Assembly (NCBI RefSeq): GCF_000219625.1
Contig: NC_018213.1
Coordinates: forward strand, 2,288,055 to 2,352,054
DNA from: Zymoseptoria tritici IPO323
Taxonomy: Eukaryota; Ascomycota; Dothideomycetes; Mycosphaerellales; Mycosphaerellaceae
Direction of reading: 5' to 3'
Length of the DNA stretch: 64,000 nucleotides
This document shows, one piece after another, positions 11,499-19,957 of the stretch (its first letter is position 1; each line of letters starts with the position of its first letter). The translations under genes and the position numbers were made by a program. Under the pieces are notes generated by a model, which was not told where the DNA came from, did no database searches, and saw nothing but the letters and a program-made list of their open reading frames with translations.

Positions 11499-13143
11499 TG
11501 AGTGACGTACTTGAGCGTTCGGTCGTTCAATCCGACCAGGATCGATCTTTCTCACGATTTCGCGATTACGCCGATGCTCGGCTGCGAATCCGATTCTACC
11601 AGCATCATTACGACCTCGAATTCTCAATTACCTTTTCGACATGACTCTGGAGTTCACGATACACGGCGTCACTCTTTTGCGGTTCTTCCTGGGATTCTCT
11701 TCGCTTTGGCGCCTCACTCTTTCGACTTTCAACGTTCAGCACAGCGGGTCATGGACATCATCACCACCATCGATATGGGTGACAGGGTAGGCAGTGCGAA
11801 ATTCAGGAGCAAAACAGATATGTTGAGCAAGCAAGGCTTTTTATTGTTGATTTCTCTCGAACCCCCAGTGTCGCGGCAGTGTCGCAGAGCTAAAATTCAC
11901 AGCATTTTTAAATGTTCATCTCGCTCGCTGGTGAGTGTGATGGGCCGTGGATGGCATTGCTCCGTACGTTTGGTGTGGTTGTCTGGTGCGGAGCAATGAC
12001 TAGGCTCACTGGTTTGCTTCCCATGTTGCCCTGCTCCTGATTGGCACGTTTGGGTGAGAGCTTGCTTGTGTTCGAAGGAGAGGAGCCATGGTGCTGCGGA
12101 AGGCATGTATGCTGATTATTCTGTTGCGCTGATGATGGTCGGTAGACGCTCTGTTCATGACTTGCTGCTTAGCAAGGGTCACGAGAAAGGTGCGGCGATT
12201 GCAGGGTGGAGCTATCGTGAGTGGAGCTGACGATCGAAGATTGCTCCGTGCATTCTTTCGCTTGCTGACGATGCTGTTCAACAGTCAGAGGTCATCGCGC
12301 AAGGTACGTGTGAGGGTCGAGGGCAAGGTTCGCTTGAGATTATTGCTACGCCTGTTGACTTGTTCGTTCGTATGAAGGATGTCTTGCTGAGTGCTGACAA
12401 CGCGTAGCGAGGCAGATTCGAGAGCTCATGGGGCTGTGCTGCTTCGTCTAGCGGTCCCTTCGCATCGCTGCCGGCGACTGCGACGGAATATGAAACATCG
12501 CCTGTGATCAGGTCCGGCCTGGATGGGGACGAACACGAAAGTTTCAAGAGCTTGAGGCTCAGAGACCGGAATTCGGGGTATCCTCCGACCATCTCGCTTG
12601 CTGTCATGGCGACGAACACCGCAGGATTCTCAGCATGTGGTTGATCAGAAATTGGCAATATGACGAAGGAGTGGAGAGCACATGGCAATTGAGTCATGAC
12701 TCAGACAGCCCTACCAGGATGTTCGTGGCCGTTCGGGGGCATTCCGACCTCCCCAATCCTGGTCTCTTCTGGTCCTGTTGCATTGATGTTCAGCTAGTGG
12801 CCGGATGACGACCAAAAATGCTTCACGTTGTTGATGCCTAGATGGTAAGCTGACGAATGAGAGGAAAGAAAGGTATGTGGAGCTCGAAGCCGAAACTCAG
12901 CTTTCTCAGACATGACCACTGGGATGTCCGTGGCCACATCAAACACTTAGGGGACTCCATGATGCTTGTGGTTGTAATGAGGTCCAGAACCTCCATCATC
13001 GAAACGGTTCCAGGGTAAGCTTTCATCCCAGCGATCGCGAAGCAACACTCGAAACGCTGCGTGCTCCTAGCGTGCGTGTACAGGGACCTGACGACCACTT
13101 GAACACGAGGCGGAGGCTGCGCTGATCCACAACGTGGCAGACA
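11499..13143. other. Intergenic region before the peptide island
   Basis: About 1.6 kb without a gene I can support. Several ORFs of 60-165 codons occur on both strands (for example minus strand 12278-12697). None has a recognisable domain, signal peptide or splice-supported extension. Confidence 0.45.
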
Positions 13144-13148
13144 TATAA
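13144..13148 (+). promoter_or_regulatory. TATA box of YIYTQ precursor gene
   Basis: TATAA within ACATATAAGA, 115 nt before the ATG at 13259. The same spacing class (115-155 nt) recurs in front of most other members of the family in this island. Confidence 0.55.
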
Positions 13149-13258
13149 GACGAGCACTGGACTACCACTTCACGATCATCAGCACCAACAATCTCATCAA
13201 TTCCAAGCATCAACCACACCCTTCATTCGTCGTTTCCCACGACCACCAGGCACTCAAC

Positions 13259-13966
13259 ATGCAGTACCTCACCAACACCCTCCTCCTCGCCTCCCTGGCC
13301 ATCAGCAACGTCGCGGCAGCGCCAGTTGCGGACAACAGTGCCATCCAGGCTCGCCAGGATGTCAGCGACAGCTTCCAATCTGGCCCTCCCAACACCGGCG
13401 GCAATGGACTCAACGTCGCTGAAGCCGACTTCACCCACACCCAACCCAACCACAACCGCAAGGAGCGACGCCCGCAGAACGGTGCCGAGGACGACGCTCA
13501 TCACTTGGAAGAGCGTTCCAAATTGCCCTTTGAACCCGATTTTGGACACGACAAACGCGAGGCCTACATCTATACGCAGAAGAAGAAGGAGCGTCGCCAG
13601 GTTCCTGATATCGAGGCCCGCGAGGCTTATATCTATACCCAGAAGAAGGAGCGTCGCGACAACTCCAATCTTCAGGCTCGCAACGCATACATTTACACTC
13701 AGAAGGAACGTCGCGACCCAGCTGCTTACATCTATACCCAGAAGGAACGCCGAGCCCCAGCTGATGTTGAAGCCCGCAATGCTTACATCTACACCCAGAA
13801 GGAACGCCGAGACCCAGCTGATATCGAGGCTCGTAATGCGTACATCTACACCCAGAAGGAACGCCGCGCTCCAGTTGAAGCTCGCAATGCCGAAGTCGAC
13901 TACGATGGTAGCCATGTGACCCCGGGTCACCGCGACGAGGAGATGATGGACGTTGGCTCTGCTTGA
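13259..13966 (+). CDS. Secreted repeat precursor with six YIYTQ units (kexin-processed type)
   Basis: An intronless gene of 235 residues. It starts with a classical signal peptide (MQYLTNTLLLASLAISNVAAA) followed by the family leader PVADNSAIQAR. Residues 103-203 carry six copies of A-YIYTQ-K(K)(K)ERR. They are separated by short spacers ending in EAR or QAR (DPADIEAR, APADVEAR, DNSNLQAR), one spacer being shortened to DPA. Each unit ends in ERR, a dibasic Kex2-type site, so processing would release peptides such as ...EARNAYIYTQKE. The C-terminus EEMMDVGSA is nearly the same as in the gene at 14837. There is no cysteine in the repeat, unlike its relatives. The architecture matches fungal kexin-processed precursors (pheromone, KEP or ribosomal-peptide type). 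The product and its modification are unknown. Tyr-rich cores occur in dikaritins, but no DUF3328 gene is nearby. Confidence 0.85.
   Translation: MQYLTNTLLLASLAISNVAAAPVADNSAIQARQDVSDSFQSGPPNTGGNGLNVAEADFTHTQPNHNRKERRPQNGAEDDAHHLEERSKLPFEPDFGHDKREAYIYTQKKKERRQVPDIEAREAYIYTQKKERRDNSNLQARNAYIYTQKERRDPAAYIYTQKERRAPADVEARNAYIYTQKERRDPADIEARNAYIYTQKERRAPVEARNAEVDYDGSHVTPGHRDEEMMDVGSA
13565..13867 (+). repeat. Six in-frame YIYTQ-KERR repeats
   Basis: Six copies of a TACATYTAYACYCAGAAG-type unit with variable spacers. The Tyr-Ile-Tyr-Thr-Gln core is invariant while the spacers differ in length and sequence. This is the pattern expected when the core peptide is under selection. Confidence 0.85.
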
Positions 13967-14682
13967 ACGGAACTGTTGATGATGGACGCTGCACGGCCGC
14001 GGATGCGGAGTTTGTTGCTGAACTGCTGCGTTTTGACCGAATATTTCCCAGTCAATTTCGTTGGTGCTTGTATTCTTCGCGCAAGTCGCACACTCTCCTT
14101 TGGATCTCAGATATGAACAGGAATCTCAATCGCAAAGATTGTTACTTATGATTGAATGAAGATGTCTTTTGACATACAGCTTGCCTTTACAATTCCAAGC
14201 TTACTCCCTTTGACTTCTCTCATACAAGCTTGCATTTCCCCTCTTCATTCTTCCCGCCTACCTTCTCTTTGTTTCATGTTGACAGCGTCTTTACATCAGG
14301 ACGGACGGACTCTGATCTCAATCCAGGCATTCAACATCATTACGGATTACACCTGCGGCGAATGATGATTTTGATTTGAAGTCCGAGCGCTCTGATGGCG
14401 ACAGCCTCATCTTGGCTCGGTCTCCTTGCGAAGCATGCTTGGATCGAAAGCATGGATCAGCGTACAGCGTTGTGTCCCTGACGGCACCGCCTTACCTGCC
14501 CACACAGGCTGTCTTCATGTGCACAGCCCACGGCTACTTCACTACTCCTTGTTCTTGAGGAGCACATCTGACCACACTCTTGGTCGGTGCCTATTCCGGC
14601 ATCTCACGGCGACAAGCGCTGAAACAGGCAGATGCGGAGAGAAAAGCGGTGACGTTTGCTCTTCAAAATAGAGAAGATAACT
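13967..14682. other. Intergenic with 3' element shared with the next gene
   Basis: At about 14151-14175, ATGATTGAATGAAGATGTCTTTTG lies downstream of the YIYTQ gene. A near copy (ATGATTGAATGGATACGTCTTTTG) lies at about 15289-15312 after the next family gene. This suggests that the duplication covered the 3' UTR. No other gene is seen. Confidence 0.5.
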
Positions 14683-14688
14683 TATAAA
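14683..14688 (+). promoter_or_regulatory. TATA box of precursor gene at 14837
   Basis: TATAAA within AACTTATAAAAGC, 154 nt before the ATG. Confidence 0.55.
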
Positions 14689-14836
14689 AGCGCACGATCC
14701 GTCAGGGGTACTCCGGAACTTCTTCAACAGCATTCAGCTCTCTACCAGGTCCGATCAGGCGTTTCTTACCACCACAGGATCCACTTCAACACACCAAAGT
14801 CACCGATCAGTCAGACAAGAACGACCAATCGCCAAC

Positions 14837-15130
14837 ATGAAGATCTTTGCAAGCACTATCCTCCTCGCTGCCCTGCCCGTCGGCAACGTTGCTGGAGCTC
14901 CGTTGGTCATCAACAACGCTATCCAAGCTCGCCACCCCTCCGACAAACTCGCCCGCTCCGCCCATATCGATGCTCAGATCCACGACGACAAAGTCAAGGT
15001 CCGCGACGCGGCTCCCAATCCAGGCTGCTATGGCTACGACACTTCTACCTGTGGCCGCAAAACCAAGAAGGCCCGCGAGGTGTCGGCCATGGAGGAGCGC
15101 GAGGAGATGATTGATGTGGGCTCCGCTTAG
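14837..15130 (+). CDS. Small secreted precursor with a single C-x6-C loop
   Basis: An intronless gene of 97 residues. The signal peptide MKIFASTILLAALPVGNVAGA is followed by the leader PLVINNAIQARHPSDKLARSAH, which is almost identical to the leader of the gene at 17155 (DKLARSAHAD). The only two cysteines sit in a short loop, GCYGYDTSTC, followed at once by GRK and then KK, candidate processing sites. The protein ends EEREEMIDVGSA, like the YIYTQ precursor. Released by Kex2-type cleavage, the product would be a small disulfide-closed peptide near DAAPNPGCYGYDTSTCG. It belongs to the tandem family of this island. Function is unknown; signal peptide, shared leader and loop are seen directly, processing is inferred. 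Confidence 0.8.
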   Translation: MKIFASTILLAALPVGNVAGAPLVINNAIQARHPSDKLARSAHIDAQIHDDKVKVRDAAPNPGCYGYDTSTCGRKTKKAREVSAMEEREEMIDVGSA

Positions 15131-15693
15131 GTGCAAGATCTGTTGCAACGCTGTCGGAGGATAAGATCATCGTTCTGGCGGTTTTGTTCTTTTTCATTCG
15201 TCGGTGAATGGGTCTTTGAGCAGGTGGCAGAGTCTGCTTTTGGTTTGAGAGAGAGACTCTGCGGTATTGGCAAGCCATGATTGAATCATGATTGAATGGA
15301 TACGTCTTTTGGCTCGCAAGATCTGTCTGTTCTTTACTCCGAAGTAGGCTTTCTGAAGGGAGGCATGTTCAGGTTACCCGACTCGATCAGTGTTCCTGTG
15401 TCAAGAGGATCATCGCCAAGTGATAGTCGAAGCAAAGCTTTATAGTCTAGCAGAATGACCTCACCTCCTCCGCTCACCGAACAGCCTGCATCGCCAACCA
15501 ACGCACATGCAGCCCTCGACCAATCCGGCATACGCAGGCAATACCAGTCTCTCCAACATCTCCCATTCCCGGTCAGCTGGTTGTGGAAACCAGGCACCAA
15601 CTGCGGCATCATCGTCGTTGCAAGAGGTAACCTTGCGTGACATGCGGGAACGACGACAGTCCTCCCTCCACCGTACCGACGAGACTGCCGCGA
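15131..15693. other. Convergent intergenic region
   Basis: Lies between the stops of two convergent secreted-protein genes. It holds the 3' UTRs, including the copied 3' element near 15289-15312. No gene is seen. Confidence 0.5.
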
Positions 15694-16085
15694 TCAAGCA
15701 TCACTCGGCGGGTAGTTGGTCTGTCTGTGGCACTTCGCGTGCTTGCGGTCCGTCTCGTCCAAGTGGCACCTGGCGTACATCTTCTTGCAAGGCGAATCCT
15801 GCCAAAAGGGTCAGCAAAGTCAGGCACATGCTGCGTGTCGATTCAGACGGTGACACATACTTGTCTGCAGGGAAAGTAGTTGACCCCTGGAATCACCTGT
15901 GTGCCCTCAGGGGAGAATCTGCAGCCGCCGACGTGAGGGTAATTGACGGTGTTAGGGTAGCAAACCTGAGTGCCGTTGTTGTCAGTGATAGACTCTGGGT
16001 AACGTAGGAGAGAGGATGTACTGACGCCGTCGGCCAATGCGGTCGCGACCATAGCAAGGGCAGTGGCGAGCTGAGAAATCTGCAT
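15694..16085 (-). CDS. Small secreted six-cysteine protein
   Basis: Three exons on the minus strand (16085-16026, 15965-15861, 15798-15694) give 89 residues. Intron 1 is 60 nt (GTCAGT...CAG with a CTGAC branch) and is a multiple of three. Intron 2 has a canonical GTATGT donor and removes an early stop. The signal peptide MQISQLATALAMVATALA is followed by a mature chain with six cysteines (VCYPNTVN, GCRFSPEG, PCRQDSPCKK, RCHLDE, KCHRQTN), enough for three disulfides. There is no recognised domain. Size, secretion and cysteine content resemble fungal effector or antimicrobial candidates. It is inserted, antisense, among the loop-peptide precursor genes but shares no leader with them. Confidence 0.72.
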
Positions 16086-17154
16086 GATTCTCGTTGTGTT
16101 TTGATTGGTGATTCGCGGTTCGGAAAGAAAGGAAAAAGCTGCGACGTGCAAGCGGAGGAAATACAGCAGGTTGGCGCATCAGAGTGGTCACGTTTTGCAG
16201 GCTCAGGGATGATGCCGAGTCCAGGCCAGGGTTGGTTCACTTCCCGGTCATCAGGCCGTTGAACTCACGTCAAGGTTTGAACGGTGACCACTCCGATGTG
16301 CTAACCTGCTGATGAGACGGCTGTATGTTGTTCTCGATTCATGCTCTCGGACCATTGGACGAAACGACCGGAATGAGTATTGAAAATTGAAGGAGGAGGC
16401 CGTGATGAGATAGACTAGCGGTATTGAACTAGTTCTATATAAGGTCGATCGCAGGGGTAACCCGAAGATGCGACAATCGAAAAAGCGACGCTGGAGACCG
16501 ATATGACTTGACCTTAGCTACACCACAGTTCCTGGTCTGGACGCAGGCTGCATGGATCATGTAGAGTGTGTTCCTGGAAATGACACCGCCACGTCCGGAC
16601 CGTTGCAAGCCCCAGAGACCATCTTGACGAGGTCGGAGGCGGCGATAGTTCTGATCCGAGATTCAGGTATGCACATGGAGCTGTACTTCACAGTCTCCAG
16701 TGTTTGTCTTAGGGCGGACTTCCTGGTCACACACGGGGCGAGGCGTCAAGTCACAATGCTCGCTCGGTTGCGCTCAGACAGCCTCAGACTGAACAACCGC
16801 TATAACTGCACTCAGCCTGTGGGTCGCATACAGAACATCCACTGTGAGAGCTTCCTCGCCATCGCCGGCGATTGGATCAGAGGTCTATCGTGTCGGCAAT
16901 GCCGCAAGACCGGGATCAGGACTCGAGTGCCATGTACCGTGTACGAGTGGCTCGTGCGAGGACCAGCGATAAAACTGCGCCCTGCAGTTGTCCGAAAATA
17001 GCATCGAGCACAGATGGCTTGTCGTCTTTCCAAAAGCCTCGGACGCACCAAAAGCGGGCACGATTCCACCATTTACCGTAACCAGTTCGATCTTCCCTTC
17101 ATCACCTCGACGAAGCAAAGCTACCAACGCCTTCAAGACCGACAAAGCGTCAAC
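16086..17154. other. Intergenic, 1.07 kb, with an orphan TATA-like site
   Basis: A CTATATAAGG sequence lies at about 16434-16443, but the next ATG (16552) opens an ORF without a signal peptide or family leader. I cannot support a gene here; it could be the remains of one. The leader of the gene at 17155 must begin in the right part, where GATAAAA at about 16968 is the only TATA-like candidate. Confidence 0.4.
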
Positions 17155-17448
17155 ATGAAGCTCTTCGCAAGCAACATCCTCTTCGCCGCTATGGCCATCA
17201 TCAGCAATATTGTGGCCGCGCCGCTTGCAGCCGACCATGCCGTCCAGGCTTTTGACCACACGGACAAACTCGCTCGCTCTGCACACGCCGACGTCGGCTC
17301 TGGCTCTGGCGATGCCGTCAACGATAATCAGCGCGCCCGCGGTGGTGGCAAGAACCCCAAAGGTGGAAGCAGCGCAGAAAGCGGATATTACCCTGGCTCC
17401 GCAGGCGGCGCCTGTTACCCACCCACTTGCCATCGTCCGACCGATTGA
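17155..17448 (+). CDS. Small secreted precursor with a C-terminal C-x4-C loop
   Basis: 97 residues in one exon. The signal peptide MKLFASNILFAAMAIISNIV and leader APLAADHAVQAFDHTDKLAR match the gene at 14837 closely, including the DNA around the ATG (CAACATGAAG, then CTCTTCGCAAGC here and ATCTTTGCAAGC there). A Gly/Ser-rich linker leads to GGACYPPTCHRPTD at the extreme C-terminus, where the only two cysteines form the loop. There is an RAR step but no clear dibasic site, so processing is less certain than in its relatives. A second Cys-bearing stretch (DCAKESNGGCPASVV) lies downstream at about 17485-17550 in another frame. I could not find a convincing intron to join it. Confidence 0.72.
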   Translation: MKLFASNILFAAMAIISNIVAAPLAADHAVQAFDHTDKLARSAHADVGSGSGDAVNDNQRARGGGKNPKGGSSAESGYYPGSAGGACYPPTCHRPTD

Positions 17449-18193
17449 AGAGTTCACTCAGACCTCAACCTCGCCTGAGTGAAGGACATCATCGACGAAC
17501 AAGACTGCGCCAAGGAATCCAATGGAGGCTGCCCGGCGTCGGTCGTAAGGTATGCACGACACGGCACGGGCTCGGCTTGGGTACGGTCATGGCTCTGCCC
17601 GCGGAGGAAAGATTTCAGTGGAGGAAGATGGCTTCGGTCTTGGTCTTGGTCTTGGCATTTTCTTTTCCGACTCGTTTAAGTTAGTTCTACCTCAGCATGT
17701 ACATATACATTTGGCTGCCACTGTTTCGTCTCCAGCAGCGGCCGTTCTCACAATCTCCCGGACGCTCATGTCCTGTTCGTAGGGTAGCGACCGTATCGCC
17801 CGGTGCTTTGACCGGACCTTGACCTGCTCGAGCCAGCACGAGCCCGCGGGTCAGATGAGACCTTCGCACAGACAGCGTGGATGGAAGTCTTGACAATGAC
17901 CGGAGAACCAGTCCTGCACGCAAGAGAGCCGCCACATGCAAAGCAGGCTGTGCAGTAAGGTCCGTGAGTGCGATCCGCTAATAAACATCCGATCCGCTAC
18001 AGCCTCGAAAGCGTGGCAGGGATCCGCAGTGTAAGGCAAGCTTGACTCCAGCATACACCTTACAGCTCACAGCAGCGCCGCCGAAACGTATGCCAGGCAT
18101 CCCAGCTGGAACCGCACCTCAGATATGGCCGGTCCTTGTTGAGGCATCAGGCGGATATGACGCTCATGCCCCCCAGAATAGGATCACGGCGGA
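17449..18193. other. Intergenic between two precursor genes
   Basis: Contains the possible orphan Cys-bearing frame near 17485-17550 (see the gene at 17155). Otherwise no gene is seen. Confidence 0.4.
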
Positions 18194-18198
18194 TATAA
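18194..18198 (+). promoter_or_regulatory. TATA box of precursor gene at 18329
   Basis: TATAA in GGCGGATATAAGATG, 135 nt before the ATG. The block GCGGATATAAG is exactly repeated at 21375-21385 before the decayed copy, and a close variant (GGCGGGATATAAAG) precedes the gene at 22505. Confidence 0.6.
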
Positions 18199-18328
18199 GA
18201 TGGGGCCACGAGTCTCGCGTTGAAATGGTCGAGTATCCGACTCATCACAACAGCAGGTTCGCAAACACCCATCAACAACGGAACGGCCATCAAAAGAACT
18301 GTTCGACACCAACACTACCACCACAAAC

Positions 18329-18817
18329 ATGAAGCTCTCCCTCAGCGCTGTCCTCTTCGCCGCCATGGCTGTCTCGAATGTCGCTGCCGCGCCGGTCGCC
18401 GCCGACAATGGTGTCCAGGTTTGTGCAGTACTCTCCAACTGCAGGCCCAACTCTGCTAACACTCAGGTAGGCCAACGTTCGTCGGGCTGAAGCGCCACCC
18501 CCACTCGAGCACAGCGACGACCCGCCTTCTGGAGGCGCTTATTGCGGTGACGGAGACTGCCGTAAAGTTCGACGACCCCTCTCGTAACAACGTCGCGCAG
18601 GTCGCTGACACTCAGGCAGGTCAAATCTCGCCGTGACACCGGAGGTCACGAGGATCCCAACCATGGTTTCCAACCGCACGGCGTTTGGTGCAGTCCCGGC
18701 AACCCGGATCCGGGTTGCGGAAAAGTTCGCCGATGGACGAAGGATCCATATGAGAACGACCAAGGGCCCCCATCAACTATCGGAGGAGGCGCTTACTGCG
18801 GACCTCAGGGTTGCTAA
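18329..18817 (+). CDS. Secreted precursor with three different Cys loops
   Basis: Exon 1 (18329-18418) encodes the signal peptide MKLSLSAVLFAAMAVSNVAA and the leader APVAADNGVQ. Intron 1 (18419-18470) ends at a GGTAG acceptor. The acceptor five bases upstream would give an immediate stop. Exon 2 carries GGAYCGDGDCRK. The frame then meets a stop after VRRPLS (18585-18587). A second intron restores a long, clearly related frame: 18567-18619 (53 nt, weak GTTCGA donor, CTGAC branch) is my preferred choice. The restored frame holds KSRRDTGG, the loop WCSPGNPDPGCGKVRR, and a C-terminal GGGAYCGPQGC. Preferred exons are 18329-18418, 18471-18566 and 18620-18817 (127 residues). If intron 2 is not used, the protein ends at 18587. 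RR sites flank the first two loops. Confidence 0.6.
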
Positions 18818-19823
18818 GCCCTCGCTCCAGGACTCATGAGATGGAATCCATGAGCGCCGTCGTCATGATCATCTGCTCTGGCGAAGGGATGATTGGAAGT
18901 GTGATCTGAAAGTCTCGGATTCTGTTGGAGTGTGGGCTTGGGTTCATTCGCAACGGCTTCAAACCTAGGGATGTTGTTGATCACAACTCCTCAATTGCCT
19001 CGTCTGCTGTCACTCTTTTATCTTGAGCAATGGTCGTCTCATCTTGTTATTACGGCAGCAATCAGCTTTCTGCACTCATACGTACACGCTTTGCCTTCAT
19101 TTTGAATTCCTGTAATTACATGAGCATCGAACAATCAGGCATCGCTGCTCACAACACAATGAGCATGAAACGAGACCACGAGGCATGCTCCTCACCACAA
19201 CGAACAGCTCGAGGTACAGCCGGCTCCAATATCATAACCACTACCACGATCTGCTCGAGACCCGCGCAGCTTCGATCAGCACCACGCGAGCTCGAGAACA
19301 TGCTTCGATAGACGCAGCTACTCGGTAGCACGAGAGCAGGCACTCATCCTGTAGAATCTCCAGCAGCCTCATGATCATCATCGAACGAAACTCGTCGCAA
19401 CGATCGATAAATGCGTGGAAGACCACCAGATCGAGATTGAGGCCATACTTCCGCAAGGGGGCTGCCAGATCTCCGCGCATGGCTCTCATCATGATAGCAG
19501 TCCTGAAACGTCGCTGCTCGCTGCCTAGCTGCACAAAGCTTCAGCGTACAGCACGTGCGAAGGCATCCCGGCTGTGGCGACTCGCGGATGTGACACAACG
19601 TGGTAGAGCCCTGTTCTGAGAACACGCATGCTTTCCGGCACCGTGGCCTGCCGCCTGTGACGACGCCGATGTCGCTCTGCTCTGTTGCGACAACCGCATT
19701 CGATGGGTCTCCCAGCTGGGCAGAATCCGCAGCATACGTCTACCGTGGATAGTCCCTGCTCTGGAAACACGCAGACACGTCGACGGTGGCTCTGGCACTC
19801 TGCTTACTCAGGGTAGAGTGGGC
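18818..19823. other. Intergenic, 1 kb
   Basis: Short ORFs on both strands, none with a leader or domain I can recognise. It probably contains the 3' UTR of the gene at 18329 and the promoter of the gene at 19958. Confidence 0.4.
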
Positions 19824-19830
19824 ATATATG
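19824..19830 (+). promoter_or_regulatory. TATA-like site of precursor gene at 19958
   Basis: CATATATG in GGGCATATATGGCG, about 130 nt before the ATG. It is a weaker match than in the other family members. Confidence 0.4.
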
Positions 19831-19957
19831 GCGCTCACCATTTCCTGGAAGTTCTGCCGCTGGTCCAAGCAATCGAAAATCATCAGCTTCCACAAGATCC
19901 ATCCTCTTGAAACCTTTCTAGTCGCACAACCAGTTGTACGATACGCAAACATCCAAG

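Noticed and set aside
12278..12697. Minus strand ORF of 139 codons in the intergenic region
   Set aside because: No domain, no signal peptide, no splice-supported extension and no recognisable similarity.
15028..15065. CGRK after the loop as an amidation signal, and CY...C likeness to vasopressin-type peptides
   Set aside because: A Gly-basic step is short and common, fungi are not known to use this amidation route for secreted peptides, and the likeness is only a few residues.
16434..17001. TATA-like CTATATAAGG followed by a 149-codon plus strand ORF (16552-17001)
   Set aside because: The ORF lacks the signal peptide and leader of the family and has no other recognisable trait. It may be a dead promoter.
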